Assembly (NCBI RefSeq): GCF_014855515.1
Contig: NZ_JACYFK010000007.1
Coordinates: 40,569 to 104,568, forward strand
Length of the DNA stretch: 64,000 nucleotides
Origin: Euzebyella marina
GTDB taxonomy: Bacteria > Bacteroidota > Bacteroidia > Flavobacteriales > Flavobacteriaceae
Direction: 5' to 3'
Part shown: positions 54,576 to 62,735 of the stretch, piece by piece
How positions within the stretch are numbered: position 1 is the stretch's first letter
Layout: every line of letters begins with the position of its first letter
Position numbers and translations under genes: made by a program
The notes under the pieces: generated by a model
The model's database searches: none
The model's input: the letters and a program-made list of their open reading frames with translations, nothing else
Told to the model about the DNA's origin: nothing

Positions 54576-55424
54576 TCAATTTGGATATTTTAAGTACAAA
54601 TATCCGCCCATTTGCTTTAATTTTTTATTATTTCTAAATGACTTATTACTTATCATGCGTGATTTGAATTCATTGATATCAATCAAGGTGACTATAGAAT
54701 CTTTTCTTTCAAAACCATCGAACAACTCTATCAACGGGCCCTTTATTACACCGTTTATGGGTTTACTTTTGCGGTCGTAGATTGTGGAAAAGATAACGTT
54801 CGCTGTAATAAATGAACCGAGTGGCGTGGGGTGTAGGTTATCATCCCGATAGAGTTTCCAATTATTTTTAGCTTTCAAAATATCTGTCCATGTTTGACTG
54901 ACAGGTGCAACTACCATACCTAGCTCCTTTGCAATCTTCATGTATGAATAATCCAAAATTTTACCATCGATTACCGGGGCATTTTTTCTTGGATACAATG
55001 ATAGGATAACCGTCTTGGCACCCCGTTTTTCAATTATGGAATAAAATTCCCTTACGGCCATATAAAACGACTCACTTTCCTTTACTCTTCGGATGCCGTT
55101 CACGACATAATTCTCTCCCAAAGTGCTTTGTTCATTAAGAATTACGAAGTCCCAACTCCGTGAATCAAGGGTTTTTTCGACCAGTCCTTCATTTAAGTGA
55201 TCCCGAAGTGTATAGCCACCAAAAGCAATCAGTTTTGTTCTTAATTCTTGTCCATTCTCGCGTGCTATGTGTTCCAGCATTTTGGGCATATTATTGTAAT
55301 AAATACTGCTATTGCCTACTAAAAGTACATCTAGGGGCTTTTTATTATTTTGGTTACAGGCTATTGTAAGAGCCAGGGACAAAATCAAAAAAATAAAAGA
55401 GGCTTTATTACAAAATATGTGCAT
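54576..55424 (-). CDS. SGNH/GDSL-hydrolase-like lipoprotein
   Basis: 282 residues. The lipoprotein signal is FIFLILSLALTIAC, Cys at ~23. LDVLLVGNSSIYYNN holds the block I serine, and RDDNLHPTPLGSFI the Asp-x-x-His pair of block V; WDFVILNEQSTLGENYV fits block III. The spacing is that of SGNH hydrolases of the DUF4886 kind, acting on acetylated or acylated carbohydrate. It is anchored at the cell envelope. No neighbouring carbohydrate genes give its substrate. It is outside the tightly spaced cassettes but on the same strand. Confidence 0.75.
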   Translation of the reverse strand: MHIFCNKASFIFLILSLALTIACNQNNKKPLDVLLVGNSSIYYNNMPKMLEHIARENGQELRTKLIAFGGYTLRDHLNEGLVEKTLDSRSWDFVILNEQSTLGENYVVNGIRRVKESESFYMAVREFYSIIEKRGAKTVILSLYPRKNAPVIDGKILDYSYMKIAKELGMVVAPVSQTWTDILKAKNNWKLYRDDNLHPTPLGSFITANVIFSTIYDRKSKPINGVIKGPLIELFDGFERKDSIVTLIDINEFKSRMISNKSFRNNKKLKQMGGYLYLKYPN

Positions 55425-55553
55425 TCATGGTCATTTGTAGAGTGTGCCCTAAGTACTTCCTTTAGGAGCTTGGAGACTTAAATAGATTGTTTTAACTGAT
55501 TAACAATGTTATGATACTAAATTATTTAATTAAGTTCTTATTATATGCAGTAC

Positions 55554-56771
55554 TCAATTCACGTTAAAGTCGAAGCTTATTGATTCACCGTTTATATTGG
55601 TAACAACAATTTCATATTCTCCTTTCGCTAGGGCGAGATTAGTTTCGGATGTTTCGTTTTTCACCTCGATGCGGTCAATTGGTATTCCCCTGTCAATTTC
55701 TTCTCCTTTATTATAGGCAAGAATCATAACCGGAAGAGGGATTTTAATACCTTCAAGGTTCACATGTACCTGTTGGTTGCCGTTATCGAACAACCAGTCG
55801 GGTCGACCATCGATAAATTTCGTTTTAGGATGGAATACCGCCAAATCGGTCCATCTCTTTTTGACCTCATATTTGAACGGTTTTTTGCTTTGGTCGACTA
55901 GTATGGACGGTTCATCAATGTCCAAAGCGTTCAACATTGGATTATTATATTCCGGTTTACTTTTCTCGCTGAATTCGATTTGGTCGATCGTTAACGGGTC
56001 GATACCGGTATATTCCTTTAATCGGCCTGCCATGGCCTTCTCCCATCTTTCGTGATCTCCCTCGAATGCATGGTTGAAACCACAATGGATCAAAAATTTA
56101 TCTTCAGGTCCTTTTTCGATTACCTTCTGGATGTTCTTTGCCTGTTCTATTTCTCTAGGTTTACCGTTGGAACCGTTGGTCTGTTCATATGGAAAAACGG
56201 TAAATCCAATCTTAAGGGCTCTACGGACTAAATCCCCAAATTGTGGGTCTTTTGTGTAATAGCCAGTTTTCTGAACCGGATATTTTCTTTTCATTAAATC
56301 CGTGTCTAGATATTCTCCGTTTCCCAATGTTTCAAATCCGATGTTTTTGTAGCCTATGTCGAATAGTTTTTGAAGTAGCGACTTTGTGAAAACGCGGTGC
56401 ATTGAATTGTGGTGTGCTTCGTTGATGATTACCACTTTATGTGATTTTGCCTGTTCAACTATGAATTCTGTAGCGTTTATCGGCTGGTACATTGAATTGA
56501 TAGAATCGGCCTGTTTCTCGTTGAACATTTCCTTCTCGGACATGTTCATTGCCAAATCCCAATGGATCAGTGCGTTGGTGTAGTCCGTGTTGTTTGCATA
56601 GGCCTGTGCAGACATTTGGTAGTTCCAAGAGCTACTATCTTTACCCAATTCATTCTTAATCTCCGAGCTGAATTTGTAAGGATTCTGAAAGTCAATTTCC
56701 TTATATACCCTGGGCTCTTTTTGACATGAGACAATCAATAATGCCACTAAAAAACTTTGAAAAACCTTCAT
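55554..56771 (-). CDS. EreA/ChaN-like lipoprotein
   Basis: 405 residues with a lipoprotein signal (FQSFLVALLIVSC). A helical region (~25-90) precedes the core: HKVVIINEAHHNSMHRVFTK at ~110 and FLIHCGFNHAFEGDHERWEK at ~220. The two histidine-containing stretches in this order are shared by EreA/ChaN/TIKI superfamily proteins, where they form the active or haem-binding site. The C-terminal 120 residues form a beta-rich domain. Substrate unknown. It is an orphan gene with a leader of about 270 bases. Confidence 0.65.
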   Translation of the reverse strand: MKVFQSFLVALLIVSCQKEPRVYKEIDFQNPYKFSSEIKNELGKDSSSWNYQMSAQAYANNTDYTNALIHWDLAMNMSEKEMFNEKQADSINSMYQPINATEFIVEQAKSHKVVIINEAHHNSMHRVFTKSLLQKLFDIGYKNIGFETLGNGEYLDTDLMKRKYPVQKTGYYTKDPQFGDLVRRALKIGFTVFPYEQTNGSNGKPREIEQAKNIQKVIEKGPEDKFLIHCGFNHAFEGDHERWEKAMAGRLKEYTGIDPLTIDQIEFSEKSKPEYNNPMLNALDIDEPSILVDQSKKPFKYEVKKRWTDLAVFHPKTKFIDGRPDWLFDNGNQQVHVNLEGIKIPLPVMILAYNKGEEIDRGIPIDRIEVKNETSETNLALAKGEYEIVVTNINGESISFDFNVN

Positions 56772-57040
56772 ACTGATATAAATCTATTGATGAGTATTTA
56801 AGAATCATATCAAATATAACTAAGTTTTTAGTTGTAACTATATATTTAGTTAAAAATATCTGGCTATTCTGCCTTGTTATCATAAGTCTATAAATGATAT
56901 AGGCTGGTTAATCAGGAGTAAATTATGGGAAAACCTCAATACACTAAAATTTTTAGTGTTATATAATTTGCAAAGCTCTACACAAGATTTTAATATACCC
57001 AAAATTAGATTATAATATTGCATTTGTTGGGCCCTAGTGA

Positions 57041-57061
57041 GAATCCTTTATTTGAACTTTA
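57041..57061 (-). repeat. Cassette repeat copy H (core)
   Basis: GAATCCTTTATTTGAACTTT on the plus strand, 58 bases beyond the GNAT stop. The stretch between has a GGTTCGAATC on the minus strand but no complete tRNA. Confidence 0.75.
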
Positions 57062-57118
57062 GTAAACATCTCAATAGCAGTTGGCGCTCGATTCGAACCT
57101 ATCATCTGAACATTTTTG

Positions 57119-57970
57119 CTATTTCTTCGGGATTTTTAATTTCATTTCTTTCTGACTCAACGATTTTGTTAAATTTCTACTTTCAAGAAAATGAATTATT
57201 GAGTCATGGTCAGCATCAATATTGATTATTGAAATAGAATTTGATGTCAATTTAAATAAATAATTCAGTAAGGAGCTTCCAATTAGCCTATTTCTCATGT
57301 CCTTCTTTACCGCAATTTGCAGAATCCGGTCATTAGAAGTATTAAGGACTGTATAACCACATAGTTCTTTTCCAATATGTGCGAGAAAGCAATAGGCATA
57401 TTCTCCCAAATTTTCAATCGTTACCGAGGAATTCTGCCAAGTTGGTTCCATCTCCCCGATTTTACACAATTCCTCAAAGTTTGAATTTTGAAATCGTTCA
57501 ATTTTTACTTCCTCATTTATTTTCATTACAAGAGGTTCTCCACTATAGCAATTTAACATCCTAATATGTCTAAACCCAATCTTTTCATATGATTTAATTG
57601 CCGGAATGTTATCTGAGATTACTTCCAATAAAACTTCATCAAACCCCTGTCTTTTAAATTCGGGCACTAAGATATCATACATTCTTTTTGTCAGGGCTTG
57701 CCCTCTTTCAATAGGATTCACTCCTGTTCCCGCATTGTAAGCTTTTTTTACTCCCTCTATCTTTCTTTCCCCATGTAGAACAAAGCCAATCATCTTTTGC
57801 CTCCTGAACGCCCCAATCGAAATTCCCTTATTAATGTCTTCAGCATTCATTTTGGCTTCAAGTTGTTCGAGGTTTAGCTTAAATGGGATGGAGTAGTCAG
57901 AAAATGACAGATTGAAACAGTCCAGAATTTGTTGGTTACTAATATTTGATAGTATTTTGAATTCAATCAT
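57119..57970 (-). CDS. GNAT acetyltransferase with two GNAT-like halves
   Basis: 283 residues. The first half (residues 1-150) has a canonical acetyl-CoA site GVNPIERGQALTKRMYDILV and IKSYEKIGFRHIRMLNCYSG. The second half is a degenerate GNAT (ILQIAVKKDMRNRLIGSSLL). Such double GNAT proteins act on small amines or amino acids. It is between repeat H and the methyltransferase gene, 45 bases downstream of the latter. GNAT genes are very common integron cassettes. Confidence 0.82.
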   Translation of the reverse strand: MIEFKILSNISNQQILDCFNLSFSDYSIPFKLNLEQLEAKMNAEDINKGISIGAFRRQKMIGFVLHGERKIEGVKKAYNAGTGVNPIERGQALTKRMYDILVPEFKRQGFDEVLLEVISDNIPAIKSYEKIGFRHIRMLNCYSGEPLVMKINEEVKIERFQNSNFEELCKIGEMEPTWQNSSVTIENLGEYAYCFLAHIGKELCGYTVLNTSNDRILQIAVKKDMRNRLIGSSLLNYLFKLTSNSISIINIDADHDSIIHFLESRNLTKSLSQKEMKLKIPKK

Positions 57971-58015
57971 TTCGATTTAACTGGGTTACCGAAAACGAAC
58001 ATCCATTAATCTCCC

Positions 58016-58786
58016 TCATTGGGCGTTGGATAAAAATTGGCATATGAAAATCTGTTTTTCTGAAGCGTCACTAAAAGGTTCTTCTTTAAAACTTCCAAAC
58101 TTATGAACAATTTCAAGGCCCTTAAACTCCAAGTATGAATCCAATTCTTTTGGAAAAAAAAGTCTCATGTCCAAATTCTGAATCGAATCAAAATTACCAT
58201 TTACATGATAATACCATTTTATACGGTTAATCTGGGTTTTACTTTCATACCGCATTGACTGCTTAATGAAAACTTCTCTTCCATCATCGGTGGTATATTC
58301 AGCGATTTGCTTTTGTTCTTTTTCACTCTCAACAATGTATTGAAGATTCGGATTAAAGCAATCCAGTAGAAACAGGCCGCCCTCCTTGAGATGATTTTTT
58401 ACAACATCAAATGTTTTGAACAAATCCTCATTTTCGTATAAATGATGAATTGAATTAAAAGGGATCAAAATCAGGTCGTACTCTTTACCCAGGTCCAAAG
58501 TTCTAATGTCCGCTTGGATAAACTCAATTTCCAGTCCTGCCTCAGATGCTTTTCTTTTGGCTTGTTCAAGCATTGATGAAGTGAAATCCACTCCACAAAT
58601 GTCGTATTCATCCCGCGCTATTGGAATAGTTAATCTACCGGTGCCACAACAAAGCTCAAGTACACGAGCATCCTTATCCTTTGGAAGCCACCGCCTGTAA
58701 AATTTAAGATCAGTCAGGTCAGTGTTCATACCATCGTAAATATTCGCGTCATAGATTAATTCCCCAACGTTATAATTACTTTTCAT
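58016..58786 (-). CDS. Class I SAM-dependent methyltransferase
   Basis: 256 residues. Motif I is RVLELCCGTGRLTIPIARDE (~42-60), acidic motif II YDICGVDFTSSML, and motif III/IV DLILIPFNSIHHLYENED. The C-terminal half has strands typical of small-molecule methyltransferases. Substrate unknown. It begins 15 bases after repeat core I on the transcribed strand, so the core overlaps its leader. Confidence 0.88.
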   Translation of the reverse strand: MKSNYNVGELIYDANIYDGMNTDLTDLKFYRRWLPKDKDARVLELCCGTGRLTIPIARDEYDICGVDFTSSMLEQAKRKASEAGLEIEFIQADIRTLDLGKEYDLILIPFNSIHHLYENEDLFKTFDVVKNHLKEGGLFLLDCFNPNLQYIVESEKEQKQIAEYTTDDGREVFIKQSMRYESKTQINRIKWYYHVNGNFDSIQNLDMRLFFPKELDSYLEFKGLEIVHKFGSFKEEPFSDASEKQIFICQFLSNAQ

Positions 58787-58800
58787 CTATGTCTTATAAT

Positions 58801-58819
58801 ATCGTTTATTTGAACTTTA
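58801..58819 (-). repeat. Cassette repeat copy I (core)
   Basis: ATCGTTTATTTGAACTTTA on the plus strand; it lies exactly between the dinB stop (58828) and the methyltransferase start (58786). Confidence 0.8.
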
Positions 58820-58827
58820 ATCTATCA

Positions 58828-59319
58828 TTATTTTTGCTCATTTAAGAGCTTAATTATAATACCTATCTGCCCTAAGTGGTGAATATCGTGATGTAACATC
58901 CCATTTAATACAAATCGATATTCGTAATTACCTTGGAAGTCAGTATCATAGTATTTTGTATTTAGAAAATCATCTTCTTTGTCCTCTAGGAAATCAATTA
59001 TTTCAATCAGACTCTTTCTGTATTCATCCAAAAGTGTTGGCCATCCAAGCTTGACCAAGTTCTCGTTCCCTAGCCAGTTTTCCCCCGCACCATCGGTAAT
59101 CTTTCCGGAGCCAGTTCTAAGTTTAATCAATGTCTCTTTTCTCCAACATGTAAGGTGGGAGATTATCTCGGCAACGCTATGTAAATTGTCCAGTGGCCTT
59201 TTAAAAGGGTTTCCCTCTGTTATTTCTTCAAGCTTACGTTCATAGTTTTCTCCCATCCACAACTTTCGGTTCTGGACTTCGCACATTTGATTGATTAGTT
59301 CTCGTATTAAAACTCCCAA
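58828..59319 (-). CDS. DinB-family protein, perhaps with a frameshifted start
   Basis: 163 residues from TTG 59319. DinB four-helix bundle with metal-ligand histidines: LHSVAEIISHLTCWRKETLI, then the C-terminal GMLHHDIHHLGQIGIIIK. The frame lacks an ATG near its start; an ATG that lies in repeat J (59330) reads MITNWEF and then a stop, and one more T in the TTTT run would join it to LIRELINQMCEVQ. So the natural start may be the ATG at 59330 with a one-base deletion. DinB-fold proteins include thiol transferases and bacillithiol enzymes. It is a single-gene unit. Confidence 0.78.
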   Translation of the reverse strand: MGVLIRELINQMCEVQNRKLWMGENYERKLEEITEGNPFKRPLDNLHSVAEIISHLTCWRKETLIKLRTGSGKITDGAGENWLGNENLVKLGWPTLLDEYRKSLIEIIDFLEDKEDDFLNTKYYDTDFQGNYEYRFVLNGMLHHDIHHLGQIGIIIKLLNEQK

Positions 59320-59325
59320 TTGGTA

Positions 59326-59344
59326 ATCATTTTTTTAGACTTTG
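59326..59344 (-). repeat. Cassette repeat copy J (core, variant)
   Basis: AATCATTTTTTTAGACTTTG on the plus strand (AAAGTCTAAAAAAATGAT on the minus strand). The ATG lies within the core. Confidence 0.65.
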
Positions 59345-59381
59345 ACTTCGGGATTCGGCCACCAAAATGCAGGGTTTCGCC

Positions 59382-59837
59382 CTAGGCCGTTCTTGGGATT
59401 AAGCCCTTTTCGTTCAAGGAATCGATAAGATTCCTTAATTGCGAATGCATCCGTTCGACCGATGTCTCCTTGGTCAAAAAAGATGTCGCACCCATATCCA
59501 GAAGTTTCAGGCGTTCCTCCTCGGTAGATGAAGTGGTATAAATAACTACCGGGATCCTAGCGGTCAACCCGGCCTTATTAAGTTCCGCCAAGCATTCGGT
59601 CCCGTTCATGACGGGCATGTTCAAATCCAAGAATATCAATTTGGGGAGGGCCCCGGCAGATAGGTCCGTAAAATAGTCTATCAGTATCTTTCCGTTAGCA
59701 AACAGTTTCATCTCGATATCCGGATAGATTTCCTGCATCGCCTCCTCGAAAAACATTCTGTCATCTTCGTCGTCCTCTGCGTAGATCAGTGGGCTGATAA
59801 TAGCATATTTGTTCATATCAAAATGGTTAGACGACAT
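59382..59837 (-). CDS. Single-domain response regulator
   Basis: About 151 residues from ATG 59837 (MSSNHFDMNKYAI; an alternative ATG is at 59816). It is a lone receiver domain: PLIYAEDDEDDRMFFEEAMQ, phospho-acceptor LIFLDLNMPVMNGTECL, and FLTKETS (Lys). It has no output domain. The frame is open upstream to 60005, but that part covers repeat K. It follows the kinase and RsbQ-like genes and is the probable receiver of that phosphorelay. Confidence 0.9.
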   Translation of the reverse strand: MSSNHFDMNKYAIISPLIYAEDDEDDRMFFEEAMQEIYPDIEMKLFANGKILIDYFTDLSAGALPKLIFLDLNMPVMNGTECLAELNKAGLTARIPVVIYTTSSTEEERLKLLDMGATSFLTKETSVERMHSQLRNLIDSLNEKGLIPRTA

Positions 59838-59935
59838 AAATATACCTCTTTTTTCCTTAATTTTAACGACATACGAATACGGCAGACCCTCTCCCTTTTT
59901 CCGCCCTGTTTTTTTTAAATATAAGAACTCTGATT

Positions 59936-59955
59936 TATCTTTTTTTGAACTTTCT
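59936..59955 (-). repeat. Cassette repeat copy K (core)
   Basis: TATCTTTTTTTGAACTTTCT on the plus strand, between the kinase stop (60021) and the receiver gene start. Confidence 0.7.
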
Positions 59956-60020
59956 AAAAGAGAAAAATATTGATCTATTGATTGTTTTGAAATCCAGCCG
60001 AGCACTTAAAGCAAGAACCT

Positions 60021-61172
60021 TTATAGCGATACATAGGGAAGTACAATCTCCATACTTACTTTTTCTGGACCGATGTTCTCCCTGCTAAACGATCCTCCAT
60101 GGAGAGTTGTTATTTTCTCACAGAAAGCAAGATCCAAGCCTACACCTCGACGATCGCTACTTTCACTATTATTCCTTTTTACGGTATCTCGGTCACTTAC
60201 TTGAGAATGTGTGATGATACATATTCGTAATTTTTTTCTATGGAACGTGTTTAGCACATTTTCGTTTGATTCAAACACCCGAGATGTTATTCTCAAGGTT
60301 TGTGCATGATCTGGACTGCTTATTCGGTTTACCAGCTCAAACAATTCCGTAAATAATAAATTTATCTTATTCTCGTCGCCATAGACCGATTCAACTTCCA
60401 GATCATAATAAAAACCATATGTAGATATGGAGCTCTTCGCCTTTGTTGATTCGATAATGCCCCTCAAATCAAAATGAGCCTTTCTTAACGGATAAAACTC
60501 AAGCTCACTATATTGTTGCAGACGTTTGGTCAATGAGTGTCCCTCAAATGCAATATCGATAATCCTATTCAAATTAAGGGCCAGTACTTCCCAACTGTAT
60601 TTCCTTTTTGCTTCTGAGATGGTTTTGCTCGCGAAAAGCTGAATCTTTCGCAGGGGCTCCTGTAAATCGTGAGAAATCATTTTGTTCAGGATACGCAGCT
60701 CTTTATTAATGCTCCTTTCTTGACTTAGTTGGATCTCAAGGCTCTTTTGAACCTGCCCTAGCTCTTTTTGGGCCATCATCAACTCCTTATTTTTCAGCAG
60801 GGCGTTTTCCGCGGCATTTTTGGCCTCGATAAGTCCGCTCTCATAATCATTTCTCTTGTTTAGAAAAAGTCCGGTGAGAAAGATGTCATTGGCATCCATT
60901 GACATATTAAAGAGAAAGGGATGTTTGGTTCCGTCCTTTCCGATTAGGCTTAACACTATTTCATGTACCATATTCTTCTCGACCAGAATGGGATAGAAAT
61001 GAGTTTTATAGAGGATTCTACTTCCCGGACTTAGAAGTGAATTGATGCTATTGTTTTTCAGCTCTTCTAAACCATAGCTTAATTTCCCAAGTATATATGG
61101 GTTGATATCGACTATTGATTCCTTGAGGGTCATACGGATTACCGCGCATGGCAACATATCAAAATCTGGCAT
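60021..61172 (-). CDS. PAS sensor kinase-like protein with degenerate ATPase domain
   Basis: 383 residues. The N-terminal PAS (1-115) has PCAVIRMTLKESIVDINPYI and SFNMSMDANDIFLTGLF-like strands. A coiled coil follows (~115-160), then the H box MISHDLQEPLRKIQLFASKT with the phospho-acceptor His. The ATP part has the G2 region RRGVGLDLAFCEKITTLHGG, but the N box reads LLFTELFELV without Asn, and no DxGxG G1 motif is visible. It is thus a poor ATP binder or a non-standard kinase. It follows the RsbQ-like gene by one base; in RsbQ-RsbP the hydrolase feeds the PAS domain of its partner. Confidence 0.8.
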   Translation of the reverse strand: MPDFDMLPCAVIRMTLKESIVDINPYILGKLSYGLEELKNNSINSLLSPGSRILYKTHFYPILVEKNMVHEIVLSLIGKDGTKHPFLFNMSMDANDIFLTGLFLNKRNDYESGLIEAKNAAENALLKNKELMMAQKELGQVQKSLEIQLSQERSINKELRILNKMISHDLQEPLRKIQLFASKTISEAKRKYSWEVLALNLNRIIDIAFEGHSLTKRLQQYSELEFYPLRKAHFDLRGIIESTKAKSSISTYGFYYDLEVESVYGDENKINLLFTELFELVNRISSPDHAQTLRITSRVFESNENVLNTFHRKKLRICIITHSQVSDRDTVKRNNSESSDRRGVGLDLAFCEKITTLHGGSFSRENIGPEKVSMEIVLPYVSL

Positions 61173-61173
61173 T

Positions 61174-61986
61174 TTACGCTAGGAATTTTTCGGTCAAAAG
61201 TTCATTTTTAAGAACATCGATGGTCTCTTGCGGATGACTCAAATGGGGGCAATGGCCCGATGCATCCATGTTGACGATTTTACTGTTGGGCAAGTTATCC
61301 TTCACAAATTGACCTACTCTTTGGTTTGCTATATCATCCTCCGTACATTGTACTATCAGGCAAGGAATATCCACTTTGTTCAAGTCCTTTCTATTGTCCG
61401 AAAAAAATGTTACCCTGGCAAAATTCTTTGTAATGCTTTTGTCCATCGAGCAAAAGCTTTCCGCCAATTCCTCTGACAGGTGAGACTTTTCATGGTTTTT
61501 CATTACCACCGGTGCTAGATAGTTTGCCCATTCGATATAATTCGAATCAAGCATTTCCAGTAAATCTTCCAGTTCGCTTTTTTCGAACCCCCCATGATAA
61601 TCACCCGTATTCAAATAGCAACTGGAAGGGCAGATCATTACCATCGACCGAAAAATTTTTGGCCTTTCGATATAGGCCAATACTCCGATCATCGAACTGA
61701 CCGAATGACCAATAAATATGGCTTTTTCAATACTAAGTTCCTCACAAATTTCTATAATATCCTGGGCATACCCCGTTAATTTGCCATATCGATTTTCATC
61801 ATAACACGTAATATCAGATCTGCCACATCCGACATAATCAAAGACCAACACCCTAAAATGCTTTTCCAGAAAAGGTAAGATATATCGCCACATTGCCTGA
61901 TCACATCCGAAACCATGGGCAAGAATTATTGTTCGGTCACCATTACCGATCAATCGGACATTATTTCTGAGACTAATGGAAGACAA
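61174..61986 (-). CDS. RsbQ/KAI2-like alpha/beta hydrolase
   Basis: 270 residues from a TTG start. The catalytic triad matches RsbQ by position: Ser95 in FIGHSVSS, Asp217/218 in CTEDDIA, His245 in DASGHCPHLSHP; RsbQ of Bacillus has S96, D219, H247. The oxyanion region is HGFGCDQAMW, which RsbQ and the plant receptors KAI2/D14 also have. The substrate pocket accepts a small hydrophobic signal; the partner is a PAS protein. The gene overlaps the kinase region so closely (one base apart) that they must act together. This is a receptor-type hydrolase by inference. Confidence 0.87.
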   Translation of the reverse strand: MSSISLRNNVRLIGNGDRTIILAHGFGCDQAMWRYILPFLEKHFRVLVFDYVGCGRSDITCYDENRYGKLTGYAQDIIEICEELSIEKAIFIGHSVSSMIGVLAYIERPKIFRSMVMICPSSCYLNTGDYHGGFEKSELEDLLEMLDSNYIEWANYLAPVVMKNHEKSHLSEELAESFCSMDKSITKNFARVTFFSDNRKDLNKVDIPCLIVQCTEDDIANQRVGQFVKDNLPNSKIVNMDASGHCPHLSHPQETIDVLKNELLTEKFLA

Positions 61987-62051
61987 CTTGCTGGATGTGA
62001 TTAATAATTCGCAAGTTAAACAAATAAAATTACCATTTTAAGGTTCTAAGT

Positions 62052-62071
62052 TATCGTTTATATTGGACTTA
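62052..62071 (-). repeat. Cassette repeat copy L (weak)
   Basis: TATCGTTTATATTGGACTTA, a degraded core upstream of the RsbQ-like gene. Confidence 0.45.
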
Positions 62072-62100
62072 GGTTTCGGGATTACACAACCCTTTTGGCA

Positions 62101-62119
62101 ATCGTTTTATTGAACTTTA
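62101..62119 (-). repeat. Cassette repeat copy M (core)
   Basis: ATCGTTTTATTGAACTTTA on the plus strand. The last codons and stop of the 41-residue gene (KVQ stop) are encoded by it. Confidence 0.8.
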
Positions 62120-62232
62120 GAATAGATAGCAAAACCAATTAATAAGACGATGATCAAAATTGAAATGACTATCATCGGCTTTTTCTGTTCTTTTAAAATC
62201 TCTATGACTAAACTAAATATTTGTTCAAGCAT
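62107..62232 (-). CDS. Small membrane protein, 41 residues
   Basis: ATG at 62230-62232 (in the repeat core N, as ACGATG) opens 41 residues: MLEQIFSLVIEILKEQKKPM, then one membrane helix (IVISILIIVLLIGFAIY) and SKVQ. The final KVQ and stop lie in repeat M. The gene therefore fills the whole interval between two cores, a unit of ~130 bases. The positive residues before the helix orient it N-in. No family recognised. Confidence 0.6.
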   Translation of the reverse strand: MLEQIFSLVIEILKEQKKPMIVISILIIVLLIGFAIYSKVQ

Positions 62233-62295
62233 CGTTTTTTTGAACTTTACCCTAAGTTACGATTTATGAATTATCAAATTTGAAAACAGCCTAAA
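62230..62295 (-). repeat. Cassette repeat copy N (type 1, partial)
   Basis: CATCGTTTTTTTGAACTTTA, CTAAGTTACGATTTATGAAT, then a diverged arm region (AAATTTGAAAACAGCCTAAAT). Confidence 0.75.
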
Positions 62296-62324
62296 TACAC
62301 CACATAAGTAAATCCAAACTATTC

Positions 62325-62424
62325 ACTACTTGGTCGGTTACTTGGTCGCTCACTTAGTCGGTACTTGTTCGGTACTTGTTCGGTACTTGTTCGGTTACAT
62401 GTTCTGGTAATTGTTCGGATAGTA
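62325..62424 (-). repeat. Short tandem repeats (ACTTGTTCGGT-like), gene remnant
   Basis: About eight units of 11-12 bases on the plus strand. The minus strand encodes an EQV repeat (CCGAACAAGTAACC-like), but units of 11 bases break the frame, so it is decayed. It is the counterpart of 41161-41215, and the sequence next to repeat O resembles that next to repeat C. Confidence 0.6.
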
Positions 62425-62432
62425 TTTTTGAA

Positions 62433-62453
62433 AATCGATTATTTAGACTTTAG
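62433..62453 (-). repeat. Cassette repeat copy O (core, variant)
   Basis: AATCGATTATTTAGACTTTAG on the plus strand; the stop of the gene at 62439 (SK-stop) is in it. Confidence 0.65.
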
Positions 62454-62672
62454 ATTTTTCAAGGCGCCATTTACCATAATTGCTCCTGAGAGAACAATAA
62501 ATCCCAAAAGTATCGGAAGTCCATATCCCGACACCATGTATCTAAACATGGTTCTATTTTCAGTGACTGGTGTGCCCTTTATGACCATGATTAACAGTTT
62601 TGTTGCAAATAGCGCAACAATAAATATTAAAATATAACCTACAATCATTTGAATATAGCAGTAGAGTTTCAT
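62439..62672 (-). CDS. Small membrane protein, 77 residues
   Basis: 77 residues with two membrane helices (~9-29 and ~52-70): MIVGYILIFIVALFATKLLI and GYGLPILLGFIVLSGAIMV. The ATG is the one in core P (ACGATG) and the stop lies in core O, so the gene fills the interval exactly. No family recognised. Confidence 0.65.
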   Translation of the reverse strand: MKLYCYIQMIVGYILIFIVALFATKLLIMVIKGTPVTENRTMFRYMVSGYGLPILLGFIVLSGAIMVNGALKNLKSK

Positions 62673-62735
62673 CGTTTTTTTGAACTTTTGTTGTTATCTG
62701 CCACACTTCGACAGGACGTTAACAATCCTTAATTA
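62670..62735 (-). repeat. Cassette repeat copy P (type 2)
   Basis: Core plus spacer. On the minus strand TTGTTA and TAACAA (outer stem) and CTGTC and GGCAG (inner stem, one G-T wobble) enclose the loop GAAGTGT. Shared with copy R. Confidence 0.75.

Noticed and set aside
57082..57112. tRNA 3' end (GGTTCGAATC on the minus strand)
   Set aside because: The flanking bases do not form a T stem and no acceptor, D or anticodon arm is present.
57971..58030. Canonical integron attC between methyltransferase and GNAT genes
   Set aside because: ATCCAAC and GTTAAAT fit the RYYYAAC and GTTRRRY words, but the sequence between them has no inner L-box pairing; chance matches are likely.
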